DNA of 64,000 nucleotides from Ditibartonella apis (GTDB lineage: Bacteria; Pseudomonadota; Alphaproteobacteria; Rhizobiales; Rhizobiaceae), in the NCBI RefSeq assembly GCF_001952075.1, contig NZ_LXYU01000001.1:372001-436000 (forward strand), in the 5' to 3' direction. Positions 1-9,411 of the stretch are shown in pieces (the first letter of the stretch is position 1; the number at the start of each line of letters is the position of its first letter). Below the pieces are notes generated by a model. That model did not search any database, was not told where the DNA came from, and was given only the letters and a program-made list of their open reading frames with translations. The position numbers and the translations under genes were made by a program.

Positions 1-1
1 G

Positions 2-340
2 GTCAGAGATTTACCGCGTGACGGAAAAGCTGTGCCTTTTGTTTCCGATTTTTTCGATTTTTCTATCTATATCGATGCAAAAACCGAAATCATCCGTCAT
101 TGGTATATGGAGCGGTTTCGCCGTTTCAGACTCACAGCATTCCAGAAGCCCGATTCATATTTCCATCGTTATGCAAAAATGACGGAAAATGAAGCCATGG
201 CCGTTGCCGAAACGCTTTGGAACACAATCAATTTGAAAAATCTTGAAGAAAATATTCTGCCAACAAGACCACGCGCCGATCTTATTTTGCGCAAGGGCAG
301 CGATCATCTGGTGGAATATGTTGCGCTTAGAAAATTATAG
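2..340 (+). CDS. coaA: Pantothenate kinase, C-terminal part (left edge cut)
   Basis: Type I pantothenate kinase phosphorylates pantothenate in the first step of coenzyme A synthesis in the cytoplasm. The open frame runs in from the left edge, so only about 112 C-terminal residues are visible. They match the family tail closely: [13 protein letters not shown], then [44 protein letters not shown] and a final VEYVALRK. The Walker A region and the start lie outside the window. A GTG at position 32 is an internal valine codon and not a credible start. The gene ends 7 bases before the aminopeptidase gene, so the two may share a transcript. Confidence 0.93.
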   Translation, partial: VRDLPRDGKAVPFVSDFFDFSIYIDAKTEIIRHWYMERFRRFRLTAFQKPDSYFHRYAKMTENEAMAVAETLWNTINLKNLEENILPTRPRADLILRKGSDHLVEYVALRKL

Positions 341-347
341 GTGAATT

Positions 348-1739
348 ATGTCGCGAATATTGGCTCCGATAACGTCTTGTCCGATTGAATTTACAACAGA
401 ACAATCCGAACACAGCCACCCGATCATTCTGGTTGCCGAAAATGATGAATCCTTTGCTTCCGAAGACCCCGTTGCAGCCTCGTGGGCAAAAGCCAACCAC
501 TTCACCGGAAAAAGCGGTGACATATTGGTGGTTCCTGATAATGACGGGACGGCTTCCAGAGCCTACCTTGGAGCGGGCGACGGCAGCGATGCCTTTATAA
601 CCGGAAATTTGTTTAAACAATTGCCGGAAGGTGAATGGTATTTTGCCAATTTGCCGGAAAACCCGCTTAATCTTTTTCTGGGACTTGGGTTAGGAAGCTA
701 TAAATTCAGCAGATATCTTCAAACCGAAGGCCACAAAAAACTAAAATTCACCCTTCCGGAAAATATTGACCGCAGTGAACTCAAACGCCTTGTTGAAACA
801 ACATTTTTTGTACGCGATCTCATCAATACACCTACCAATGACATGCAGCCCGACACGATCGAGGAGGCAATACGCCAATTGGGAAGAACTTACGGTGCGA
901 ATGTTACAAGTATCTGGGGGGATGATCTTCTCAAACAGAATTTCCCGATGGTTCATGCTGTCGGCCGTGCCGGCTCGGTAGCCCCGCGCATTATCGATCT
1001 TCGCTGGGGAGAAGTGAACCGCCCGAAAGTGACTTTGGTGGGAAAAGGGGTTGCTTTCGATAGTGGCGGCCTTGATATAAAATCCGCAAACGGCATGTTA
1101 TTGATGAAAAAAGATATGGGGGGAGCTGCCAATGTTATGGGGCTTGCCAGACTCATCATGGATGCAAAACTCCCTGTCCAGTTACGACTTATCGTTCCCG
1201 CTGTTGAAAATTCGATTTCGGGAAATGCCTTTCGCCCCGGTGATGTTTTAAAAAGCAGAAAAGGCTTGACCGTCGAAATCGGCAATACCGATGCAGAAGG
1301 GCGGCTTATTCTGGCTGATGCACTTGCCTTTGGCGACGAAGACAAGCCTGATTATCTTTTCGACATGGCAACCTTGACAGGTGCAGCACGTGTTGCATTA
1401 GGACCGGACGTTCCGCCATTTTATTGCAATAACGGGGATCTCGGCCGGGAAATTTCGACACTTTCGCTCAATATTCAGGATCCGTTGTGGCAATTGCCGC
1501 TCTGGAAACCCTATCAGAAAAAACTTTCCTCCCGCATTGCCGATCTCAATAATGTAACAACCGACGGATTTGCCGGCTCTATTACGGCTGCTTTATTTTT
1601 GCAAAAATTCGTCGATCAGGCGGTAAACTGGGCGCATTTTGATATTTATGGCTGGACACCTGCCGAAAAACCGGCATTTCCGATTGGTGGCGAAGCTCAA
1701 GGAATTCGTACGCTTTACACATTTCTGAAAGGCCTTTGA
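348..1739 (+). CDS. M17 leucyl aminopeptidase family protein
   Basis: Cytosolic two-metal aminopeptidase that removes N-terminal residues from peptides. At 463 residues it has the usual two-domain size. The catalytic C-terminal domain shows the metal-binding lysine and aspartate in GKGVAFDSGGLDIK (about residues 231-245) and the family signature NTDAEGRLILADAL (about 313-326). The N-terminal part is variable, as is normal for M17. The ATG at 348 lies 7 bases after coaA. The stop overlaps the start of the next gene (TGATG at 1737-1741), which points to translational coupling with the NlpC/P60 hydrolase. Substrate preference cannot be read from the sequence, and whether it is the only M17 enzyme of the genome is unknown. 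Confidence 0.93.
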   Translation: MSRILAPITSCPIEFTTEQSEHSHPIILVAENDESFASEDPVAASWAKANHFTGKSGDILVVPDNDGTASRAYLGAGDGSDAFITGNLFKQLPEGEWYFANLPENPLNLFLGLGLGSYKFSRYLQTEGHKKLKFTLPENIDRSELKRLVETTFFVRDLINTPTNDMQPDTIEEAIRQLGRTYGANVTSIWGDDLLKQNFPMVHAVGRAGSVAPRIIDLRWGEVNRPKVTLVGKGVAFDSGGLDIKSANGMLLMKKDMGGAANVMGLARLIMDAKLPVQLRLIVPAVENSISGNAFRPGDVLKSRKGLTVEIGNTDAEGRLILADALAFGDEDKPDYLFDMATLTGAARVALGPDVPPFYCNNGDLGREISTLSLNIQDPLWQLPLWKPYQKKLSSRIADLNNVTTDGFAGSITAALFLQKFVDQAVNWAHFDIYGWTPAEKPAFPIGGEAQGIRTLYTFLKGL

Positions 1740-2593
1740 TGGATAAACTTGATCCGCGTCTTCATGCTTATCGCCCTGACCTTGCCGACGAATGTTTGCG
1801 TGGCAAAGTCGAAGCGCGACAATTTGTGGCCGGCTCTTTGAAGCGCATTGTTGCGCCTGTTGCTGCTCTTTACAAAGTTCCGGACGCGCTGTCAGAGCGG
1901 CAAAGCGAATGTCTTTTCGGCGAGGATGTAAAAGTATTTGACGAAAAAAACGGGTTTTGCTGGGTTCAAGCTCAACAGGATGGCTATGTCGGCTACATCG
2001 AGCAATCAAAAATCGGATCTGCCGCAAATCACCCCACCCATCGGGTGAACGTGCCACGCACCTTCCAATATCGGGATGCGGATTTGCGCAGCCCCATGAT
2101 AAGTCCTTTATCCATGGGAAGCCGCATCACTGTAGTTCAAGAAGCTGAAACACGCGGTACCCGTTATGCCAAGCTTGATAATGGAAGCTTCGTTGTTGCC
2201 AGTCATATTATGCCTGTCACCACTGTGGCAGATGATTATGTGACCATAGCAGAGTCCTTTATGAACACCCCATATCTGTGGGGCGGGAAAAGTGGTTTGG
2301 GAATTGATTGTTCAGGCCTCGTACAACTTGCTATGATGATGACGGGACGAACAGTCTTGCGCGATACCGATATGCAGCAAGCGACAATCGGAAAAATGAT
2401 TGCACCAGAAGAAGGACTGCAACGTGGTGATCTCGTTTTCTGGAAAGGACATGTTGCCATTATGGTTGATTTTCGCACGCTTATTCATGCCAATGGCGCA
2501 TCAATGAGCGTGAAAACAGAACCACTTGATGAAGCGATTGCACGCATTGCACGAAATCACGCGCAACCGACCTGCTATCGCCGTCCGGATTAA
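1739..2593 (+). CDS. NlpC/P60 family cysteine peptidase with SH3-like N-terminus
   Basis: Predicted peptidoglycan stem-peptide hydrolase. The C40 catalytic domain fills the C-terminal third: Cys191 in GIDCSGLVQL, His238 in WKGHVAIMVD, and His250 in LIHANG as the third residue. About 100 N-terminal residues (VAALYKVPDALSE through GYVGYIEQSKIG) resemble bacterial SH3 domains. No signal peptide is visible, as in other alphaproteobacterial members of this gene pair. The ATG at 1739 overlaps the stop of the aminopeptidase gene by one base and is preferred over a TTG at 1736. The pairing with an M17 aminopeptidase suggests processing of cell-wall peptides; that role is inference. Confidence 0.88.
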   Translation: MDKLDPRLHAYRPDLADECLRGKVEARQFVAGSLKRIVAPVAALYKVPDALSERQSECLFGEDVKVFDEKNGFCWVQAQQDGYVGYIEQSKIGSAANHPTHRVNVPRTFQYRDADLRSPMISPLSMGSRITVVQEAETRGTRYAKLDNGSFVVASHIMPVTTVADDYVTIAESFMNTPYLWGGKSGLGIDCSGLVQLAMMMTGRTVLRDTDMQQATIGKMIAPEEGLQRGDLVFWKGHVAIMVDFRTLIHANGASMSVKTEPLDEAIARIARNHAQPTCYRRPD

Positions 2594-2607
2594 AGGAAGA
2601 AATTATC

Positions 2608-3507
2608 ATGTTAGTGGTGTGGCTCAAAGATTTTCTGGAACTCGCCCGCACCCGTAGTTTCACCAAAGCCGCCGAAAATCGCCATGTTACCCATCCGGCT
2701 TTCGGAAGACGCATAAAACTTCTGGAAGAATGGGCCGGAGTTCCGCTCGTCGAGCGGAAAAAGCCGGTCGAGCTGACACCTGACGGCGTCATAGTGCTTG
2801 AAGCCGCAACCGATATATTGGAGACAATCCGGTTGCTCCATGGCAGGCTTGATGCCCGCAAGGACGATGCGCAACCGGATTTGAGAATAGCAACCGGTGT
2901 CGCATTATCGGTAACGTTCTTTCCCCAATGGTACAAGGAGATGAACGAAAAAGTCGGTACTTTCAGAACACGTGTCATCGCGGGAAGTAACGAAAGTGCC
3001 ATCCAGTCGCTCGCAAATAATGAAGCAGACCTTCTATTGGCTTATTCCAGCTATCATACGAGGCTACGCATCAATCCGGCAAAATTCAACTGGCTGACGA
3101 TTGCTCATGAAACACTTGTTCCCATTAGTGCCCCTGACAAAGAAGGAAAACCTGTTTTTACAGGAATGACTGAACAGTCCGATCCGTTTTTAGCGTTTTT
3201 ACCGACAACCGCATTGAAAACAATTATCACCCGTCATCTCGCAAGCCTCGACGACAAGCCGAATTTACATGTTGTTCATGAAACCGACTCTTTCAGCTCG
3301 ATTGTAGAACTGGTTGCAGCCGGATTGGGGATGGCCTGGCTACCCTATCAACTCTGTAAGCCCGCAATAGAAAGCGGGCGCATTGTGGAAATTGATAATC
3401 CCAAATGGCTTATGCCGGTTGACATCGCTCTTTATCGCAAAAAATTTTCGAGCCATCCGATCGTTGACAAGATATGGGCTTATTACGTCGGCAAAAGTTT
3501 AAAATAA
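2608..3507 (+). CDS. LysR-family transcriptional regulator
   Basis: DNA-binding regulator of 299 residues. The winged helix-turn-helix sits at about residues 4-62 (FLELARTRSFTKAAENRHVTHPAFGRRIKLLE), followed by a LysR substrate-binding domain from about residue 90. An alanine-rich recognition helix with PAFGRR in place of the common SAVSRQ is a small variation seen in some alphaproteobacterial members. The gene starts 15 bases after the hydrolase gene, with AGGAAG upstream of its ATG. It lies just before an MHS transporter and a deacylase gene on the same strand, which are the likely targets. The effector is unknown. Confidence 0.88.
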   Translation: MLVVWLKDFLELARTRSFTKAAENRHVTHPAFGRRIKLLEEWAGVPLVERKKPVELTPDGVIVLEAATDILETIRLLHGRLDARKDDAQPDLRIATGVALSVTFFPQWYKEMNEKVGTFRTRVIAGSNESAIQSLANNEADLLLAYSSYHTRLRINPAKFNWLTIAHETLVPISAPDKEGKPVFTGMTEQSDPFLAFLPTTALKTIITRHLASLDDKPNLHVVHETDSFSSIVELVAAGLGMAWLPYQLCKPAIESGRIVEIDNPKWLMPVDIALYRKKFSSHPIVDKIWAYYVGKSLK

Positions 3508-3696
3508 GCACATACTTGTGCAAAATAAGCACGGGTATTTTGACCCCGCTCTAGTTTAGAATTTACCTAAATCGATTGATTGACATCGATCACATGAATG
3601 GATCACTACAATAACAATTCGATCAATCGTATAAAAGTGGTTTCAAAAAATTCGGACAAGTTGAATTTCAAAAACCCGAAAATGACAGAGGGAAAA

Positions 3697-5049
3697 ATGG
3701 GGCAAGCCAAAAGCAAAGGAAAACGGTCAATCCGGCAAAGCATAAAAGAACATTGGCGTGAATTTGCTGCCGCAAGTGCCGGTAATGCGTTAGAATTTTA
3801 TGACATCCTGATTTACGGTTATTTCGCGATTACCATCGGTCATTTGTTTTTTCCGAACAAAGATAGCGCCGTTTCGTTACTGATTGCTGTTGGCACTTTC
3901 GGCATATCATTCATTACCAGACCTTTAGGTTCCGTCGTCTTGGGAAGCTATGCCGACAAAGCCGGCCGTAAAGCATCAATGACACTTTCTATCTCGTTGA
4001 TGGTTGTCGGCACGGCCATGATCACTTTTTGTCCGACCTATGAAACCATCGGGATCTGGGCGCCGCTCATCATCATTATAGCACGCATGTTACAAGGCTT
4101 TTCGACCGGAGGGGAATTCGGCTCTTCTGTTGCTTTTCTCGTTGAACACGCAGGCATCGACAAACGCGGATTTTTTGCAAGCTTCCAGATGTCGACACAA
4201 GGATTGGCAACCGTTTTTGCAGCCGGATTCAGTGCGCTGCTCTTTGCTCTTCTTACGCCTGAACAACTTAACGCATGGGGTTGGCGGCTCGCCTTTGCAT
4301 TCGGATTGTTTATCGGCCCGATCGGCTTATACATACGCCGTAGTGTGGCAGAAACAGCCGATTTCGAGAGTGTAAAAACCTCTCGCCCGAAAAATACACC
4401 GCTGCACGACCTATTTAAATATAATTGGCGCGATATCCTGTTGTGTATCGGACTTATCGCAGCGGCAACGGCATTCAATTATGTTCATAAAATCTACATG
4501 CCGACCTATGCGATCAAGCAACTCCATTTACCGGAAACATTTTCCTTCATCGGTGCAATGATTACCGGCGTTATGTTGTTGATTGTCTCGCCAATGGTGG
4601 GTGCCATTTCCGACCGGTTCGGACGTATCCGGATTGTTGGCATATCGCTTATATTTCTCGGCATCACATCATGGCCGTTATTCTATATCCTCAATGCTAT
4701 GCCGGTGCCTGCCGTGTTGTTTGCCGTACAAGCTTTTGTAGGTTTTCTCCTGGCCTGTAGTCTGGCAGCAATGCCTGCGCTTATTGCCGAAATATTCCCT
4801 ACCAATGTACGCAGTACAGGTCTTGCCATCAGTTATAATCTGGCTGTTACGATCTTTGGCGGTTTTGCCCCTCTCATTGCAACATGGCTCATTCAAACGA
4901 CACACAACAACATGTCTCCAAGTTTTTATGTCATGTTTACGGTTCTTCTAAGCCTGATATCGATATCTTTTCTTGCACATCGTCATCAGATTGCCGAGCC
5001 AAAAGAAAATTCTCAATCCAAAGCTTTGAAACAAGGAATTCAAGAATAG
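3697..5049 (+). CDS. MFS transporter, metabolite:H+ symporter (MHS) type
   Basis: Inner-membrane permease of about 450 residues with roughly 12 hydrophobic segments. The MHS-type opening is clear: FAAASAGNALEFYDILIYGYFA, then the loop GSYADKAGRKASM between helices 2 and 3, and LLQGF-like LQGFSTGGEFGSSVAF in helix 4. Relatives move dicarboxylates, betaines or aromatic acids with protons. An open frame begins earlier at 3598, but the ATG at 3697 is preceded by GAGGG at good spacing and matches family starts (lysine-rich, then KEHWREF). The gene ends 3 bases before the deacylase gene, so transport and hydrolysis are probably coupled. Substrate unknown. Confidence 0.88.
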   Translation: MGQAKSKGKRSIRQSIKEHWREFAAASAGNALEFYDILIYGYFAITIGHLFFPNKDSAVSLLIAVGTFGISFITRPLGSVVLGSYADKAGRKASMTLSISLMVVGTAMITFCPTYETIGIWAPLIIIIARMLQGFSTGGEFGSSVAFLVEHAGIDKRGFFASFQMSTQGLATVFAAGFSALLFALLTPEQLNAWGWRLAFAFGLFIGPIGLYIRRSVAETADFESVKTSRPKNTPLHDLFKYNWRDILLCIGLIAAATAFNYVHKIYMPTYAIKQLHLPETFSFIGAMITGVMLLIVSPMVGAISDRFGRIRIVGISLIFLGITSWPLFYILNAMPVPAVLFAVQAFVGFLLACSLAAMPALIAEIFPTNVRSTGLAISYNLAVTIFGGFAPLIATWLIQTTHNNMSPSFYVMFTVLLSLISISFLAHRHQIAEPKENSQSKALKQGIQE

Positions 5050-5052
5050 ACT

Positions 5053-6012
5053 ATGATGAATAACCTCAAACAATATCCGATCGAATTGTCCTTTCCGGAC
5101 TTATCAAAATGGAAGCAGGGTAATTGTGGCGTCGACTACGTTTATCAGTTCAAGTCGGAGAATCCCGGCAAACACGTTATGATTATGTCGCTTATTCATG
5201 GCAATGAAATTAGCGGTGCTTTGGTTGTCGACAGGCTTTTGCGAGACAAGTTAAAGCCCGAACGCGGAACTCTCACTTTGGGGTTTGCCAATGTTGCAGC
5301 CTATGAAGCGTTCTCACCCGATGCACCTGATGCAACCCGCTTTCTAGAAGAAGATATGAACCGTGTTTGGGACGAGAAAGCCCTTGACGGTCCCCGCGAC
5401 AGTCAGGAATTGCGCCGCGCACGTGCTTTACGCCCTATCGTTGATCAGGTTGATCTTCTTCTTGATCTCCATTCCATGCATGAATCCGATCCGGCAATTA
5501 TGATGGGTGGCTATCTTAAAAAAGGTGAAGATCTCGCCCGCAAAATTGGCGTACCCGAGTATATTGTCATGGATAAAGGCCATAAAGCCGGAAGGCGGCT
5601 GCGCGATTATGGCGATTTTGGCAATCCGGAAAGCCCGAAAGCAGCTATTTTGTTCGAGTCAGGCCAGCATTTTGAAAAACATGCCTATCCGGCTGCGCTT
5701 GATGTTGCTGCCCGCTTTTTGATCGTTGCCGGCGTTGTCGACCGGAAAACAGTTGAAGATTACCTCCTGCCCACAACCGTTCAAAAACAGAAAGTGGTCG
5801 ATATTACCGAGGCTGTTACAATCAAAACAGACAAATTCCGTTTTGCCGATGATTTCAAAGGTATGCAGCTGATAAAGAAGGCCGGTACAATTATCGCCTA
5901 TGATGGTGATGAAGAGATAAAGACACCTTATGACAACTGTATTCTTGTTCAACCATCAATGCGCCATGCCCGCAAAGGCAATACAGCAGTGCGCTTAGGA
6001 CATCTGCTTTAG
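5053..6012 (+). CDS. Succinylglutamate desuccinylase/aspartoacylase family hydrolase
   Basis: Zinc-dependent deacylase of the M14 AstE/AspA superfamily, 319 residues, cytoplasmic. The metal-binding HxxE is His49-Glu52 in LIHGNEISGAL, and the third ligand is His140 in LLLDLHSMHE. Family members remove an acyl group from an N-acyl amino acid such as N-acetylaspartate or N-succinylglutamate. The C-terminal 90 residues form a small beta domain common in this group. The gene follows the MHS transporter by 3 bases and is probably in one operon with it. The combination suggests uptake and deacylation of an acylated amino acid or a related acid; the actual substrate is not determinable here. Confidence 0.85.
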   Translation: MMNNLKQYPIELSFPDLSKWKQGNCGVDYVYQFKSENPGKHVMIMSLIHGNEISGALVVDRLLRDKLKPERGTLTLGFANVAAYEAFSPDAPDATRFLEEDMNRVWDEKALDGPRDSQELRRARALRPIVDQVDLLLDLHSMHESDPAIMMGGYLKKGEDLARKIGVPEYIVMDKGHKAGRRLRDYGDFGNPESPKAAILFESGQHFEKHAYPAALDVAARFLIVAGVVDRKTVEDYLLPTTVQKQKVVDITEAVTIKTDKFRFADDFKGMQLIKKAGTIIAYDGDEEIKTPYDNCILVQPSMRHARKGNTAVRLGHLL

Positions 6013-6041
6013 TCCGAATAAAAATCCGAATACATAAAATG

Positions 6042-6065
6042 AATGGCGGCAATTTTGCCGCCATT
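6042..6065. terminator. Bidirectional terminator hairpin
   Basis: AATGGCGGCAA is followed after TT by its exact complement, giving a GC-rich stem of up to 11 pairs (9 with a six-base loop). It lies between the convergent deacylase and alcohol-dehydrogenase-like genes and can serve both strands, with short T-rich flanks. Confidence 0.75.
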
Positions 6066-6069
6066 TGAT

Positions 6070-7083
6070 TTAGAAACCTTCAACGACAAGTTTACCGACC
6101 GAACGTTGGGTTTCGATCAGGCGGTGCGCTTCACGTAAATTGGCAGCATTGATGGGCGACAACACTTTGGACAATGTTGGTACCAGCTTTTTCTCGTCGA
6201 TCAATTGCGCAACATGACGCAAAATCTCTCCCTGTCGGGCAATATTATCTGTCGTGAACATAGAACGTGTAAACATCGATTCCCAATGAACCGAAATGCT
6301 TTTCATTTTCAATGGATTGATGTTGAACGTCTTTGGGCCGTCAATTAATCCCAGCCGCCCTTCGGGTGCAAGAATATCGACGTATTGCGGCAAATAACCG
6401 TCAGAATTTGCTGTCGAGAAGATAAACGCCGGATGAGGAAAACCGATTTTTTCAAGCTGTGGTGCAAAATCTCTCGTGTGGTCGATAACGTGATGAGCTC
6501 CCATTTTCAGCGCCCATTCCTGTGACTGTGGACGGGAAGCGGTTGCAATAATTTCCACATCGGAGAGGTGGCGTGCCAATTGAATGGCTATAGAGCCGAC
6601 ACCACCGGCACCGGCAATCATCAATAGTGCATTTTTGCCCTTATGAACCGGCTTTAAAATATCAATCCGGTCAAACAACATCTCGTAAGCAGTAAGCGAT
6701 GTAAGCGGCATGGCGGCGGCTGTTTTGAAATCAAGACTCTTCGGCTTAATCGCAACCAGACGGCTATCTATCGCTTGAAACTCACTGTTTGAACCTTGCC
6801 GGTTAATGGCACCGGCATAGTAAACTTCATCCCCCTCGTGGAAACCGGTAACATTTTTACCTAGTTTTTGCACAATGCCCGCGGCATCAAACCCCAGAAT
6901 TCGTGGGCTATCCCCAAAAGGTTTTCCGCTTTGCCGTGTTTTCACATCAATCGGATTGACCGAAACAGCTTTTACTGCAACCAACAGGTCGTCGTCGCCG
7001 ATTTCCGGCATATCAAGATTAAAATCCTGCAATGACCGATCGTCACTAATCGGCAAATTCTCATAATATCCGACGGCTTTCAT
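6070..7083 (-). CDS. Zinc-type alcohol dehydrogenase-like / quinone oxidoreductase family protein
   Basis: Medium-chain dehydrogenase/reductase of 337 residues. The N-terminal GroES-like fold contains VNPIDVKTRQSG and GFDAAGIV, and the NADPH-binding Rossmann motif is AGAGGVGSIAIQLAR (about residues 155-170). The cysteine and histidine zinc ligands of true alcohol dehydrogenases are not evident, so an NADPH:quinone or enone reductase role is more likely. The start chosen is the ATG at 7083 (MKAVGYYEN), preceded by AAAGGAAAG; the open frame extends 22 codons further upstream but without family similarity. The gene stands alone between two terminator or spacer regions. Physiological substrate unknown. 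Confidence 0.85.
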   Translation of the reverse strand: MKAVGYYENLPISDDRSLQDFNLDMPEIGDDDLLVAVKAVSVNPIDVKTRQSGKPFGDSPRILGFDAAGIVQKLGKNVTGFHEGDEVYYAGAINRQGSNSEFQAIDSRLVAIKPKSLDFKTAAAMPLTSLTAYEMLFDRIDILKPVHKGKNALLMIAGAGGVGSIAIQLARHLSDVEIIATASRPQSQEWALKMGAHHVIDHTRDFAPQLEKIGFPHPAFIFSTANSDGYLPQYVDILAPEGRLGLIDGPKTFNINPLKMKSISVHWESMFTRSMFTTDNIARQGEILRHVAQLIDEKKLVPTLSKVLSPINAANLREAHRLIETQRSVGKLVVEGF

Positions 7084-7279
7084 AATGGCTTTCCTTTGGT
7101 GAGAAACATTTAAAACATCTATAAAATGACATAGATAGGAGGCAATCACCTCCTAAACTACCAATTTAGAGTGTTTTTGAAAGAAAGCCAATTGAACCGG
7201 ACAAATCGGTTATTGCATTATTTTGCATCTGCCAGAGATAGCCCATGCAAAATGTAACCGGAATTACAAAGAACCCGAA

Positions 7280-9103
7280 TTATTTGGCAATTTTTTTCTG
7301 ATCTTTCGACGATGCTTCAATATGATCAACATCGTCAAAATCGGGGTCCTTAAATTGTAAATCGTGGAGATGCTTATAAAGGCCACCTTCAATCTGCAAC
7401 AATTGATGTTGGGTTCCTTGTTCGACAATCTTGCCATTTTTCATAACAACGATTTTATCAGCGCGCGAAATTGTCGAAAGCCTATGTGCAATGACGATCG
7501 TCGTGCGGTTGGTTGTCAACCGTGCCAAAGCTTCTTTGATCAAGGATTCGGATTCTGAATCAAGAGCACTGGTTGCTTCATCCAAGATCAGAATTTCACT
7601 ATTGCGCAACATGGCGCGTGCAATAGCAATGCGCTGTTTTTGACCGCCTGAAAGATTGCCACCATTATCACCGACATCGGTATCGTAGCCATTCGGCAGT
7701 TCCATAATAAAATCATGCGCATTGGCAAGCTTGGCAACCTGTTCGATTTCTTCTTCGGTTGCCCCTTCGCGCCCGAGCCCGATATTATAGCGGACAGAGC
7801 CTTGAAAAAGGAAGGTATCTTGCCCGACATAAGACATCAATTCGCGTAATGATTTGAAGCTCACATCACGGATATCTTGACCATCAATCAGAATACGTCC
7901 TTCTTGCGGATCATAAAGACGCATGATCAGATTGATCATTGTCGATTTACCTGAACCGGAAGGCCCGACCAAGGCAGTCATTTTTCCCGCCGGAATATCA
8001 AGATTGATATCATGCAGAACCATGTGATCCTTCACATAGGAAAAGCCGACATGTTCAAGCCGGACATCACCCTTCGAGCGGTCAAGATCAACAGGATTTT
8101 CTTTTTCCATAAGAGTGAGCGGATGATCAAGAATTTCGAACATCATACGCACACCGATCATGCCTGATTCAATTTTGACACGCACATTGGCAACCCGTTT
8201 TGCGGGTTCATAAGCCAGAAGGAGCGCAACAATAAATGACATCAGCTCGCCTTGAACGCCAACTCTTTGGGTTGCCATGTAACCGGAAAAACAAATAACC
8301 ACGGCTATAGCAACACCGGCAAGCGTTTCCATAATCGGATTAGTTGCCGATTCGAGCATCGCAATACCATTCGAGCGCATTTCCACATCGGTAATAGCCT
8401 TTTCCATGCGCCGCTTCATCAACTCTTCCAATGAAAAGGCCTTAATGACGCGAATGCCGATTGTGGTTTCCTGCATAACTTTAATAATTTCGGCAATAGA
8501 AGAAAGTTCTTTTTCCATCAGTCCCCGAACGCGTTTGAGAACCTGACGAACACCGATAAAAGCAAGCGGTCCGACAGCCAAGGCAACAATACTCAGCAGA
8601 AAGTTCTGATAAAGCATAACTGCAAGAAGACTGACAACCGAAAAAAGATCACGCACAAATGTGGTTACAATCGTATCAATAATGCTGCGAGCGGCATTTG
8701 CGTTTTGTGTAACACGCACAAGCAAATCGGAGGAAGAATTATTCTGATAGAATGCAACACCTTGCTGCATCAGTCGCGAATAAATACGGCGCTGTTGTTC
8801 AGCAACAATACTATTGCCTGCTTTACTTAAAAAATAGGTCTGGGCAAAAGTGGAAAACCCCTTCAGAATAAAAATTCCCGCAACCGCCGCGGAAACCATT
8901 GCAATAATTTTAAAGTCCTTGGCTTCTATGATGTGATTAACTACATCACGCATAATCCACGCGCTAGCGCCGGTCGTAGCAGAAATCACAAGCATTGCGA
9001 TAATCGCACAGACATACCAGAATGCATGTTTGCGGAAATTATCATGAAGCAAACGCATAATGAGTTTTTTATCAAATGATGATATCTGCTTTTTTTTTGC
9101 CAT
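7280..9103 (-). CDS. ABC exporter, fused membrane and ATPase domains (MsbA/multidrug type)
   Basis: Half-transporter of 607 residues that would work as a homodimer in the inner membrane. Six membrane segments occupy about residues 25-320, starting with FWYVCAIIAMLVISATTGASAWI. The ATPase domain has Walker A GPSGSGKST (about 378-386), the signature LSGGQKQRIAIARAM (about 481-495), Walker B ILILDEATSALD and the H-loop histidine in IVIAHRLSTI. Relatives export lipid A-core, lipids or drugs; in this order several paralogues are common, so a specific substrate cannot be given. It is divergent from the RgpF-type gene across 0.3 kb. Confidence 0.88.
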   Translation of the reverse strand: MAKKKQISSFDKKLIMRLLHDNFRKHAFWYVCAIIAMLVISATTGASAWIMRDVVNHIIEAKDFKIIAMVSAAVAGIFILKGFSTFAQTYFLSKAGNSIVAEQQRRIYSRLMQQGVAFYQNNSSSDLLVRVTQNANAARSIIDTIVTTFVRDLFSVVSLLAVMLYQNFLLSIVALAVGPLAFIGVRQVLKRVRGLMEKELSSIAEIIKVMQETTIGIRVIKAFSLEELMKRRMEKAITDVEMRSNGIAMLESATNPIMETLAGVAIAVVICFSGYMATQRVGVQGELMSFIVALLLAYEPAKRVANVRVKIESGMIGVRMMFEILDHPLTLMEKENPVDLDRSKGDVRLEHVGFSYVKDHMVLHDINLDIPAGKMTALVGPSGSGKSTMINLIMRLYDPQEGRILIDGQDIRDVSFKSLRELMSYVGQDTFLFQGSVRYNIGLGREGATEEEIEQVAKLANAHDFIMELPNGYDTDVGDNGGNLSGGQKQRIAIARAMLRNSEILILDEATSALDSESESLIKEALARLTTNRTTIVIAHRLSTISRADKIVVMKNGKIVEQGTQHQLLQIEGGLYKHLHDLQFKDPDFDDVDHIEASSKDQKKIAK

Positions 9104-9411
9104 AAACAGCTGAACCTTTTTAAATGACTACCTTTCGTGAATGATAAATCGTTCCTTCACCAACAGCCACTATCACTATCCACGTTCCTATCCTGTTAAA
9201 TAACTAGATGCAAGAAGTCCGTCCATTTTCAAATATATTATGTAGCCGATTAGCCGACTGTGCTTATATATGAGTGTAATTTTATGTCATCCGGATAAAC
9301 AGGTTATCCCAAAAACAAACAGGCAAATGCAAACTGTCTTTACCGAAGAGTAAGACTATTCAACAACGCAAAATTTTTGTACATATTTCTGGCAGGTTGG
9401 GAAATTTTGAA

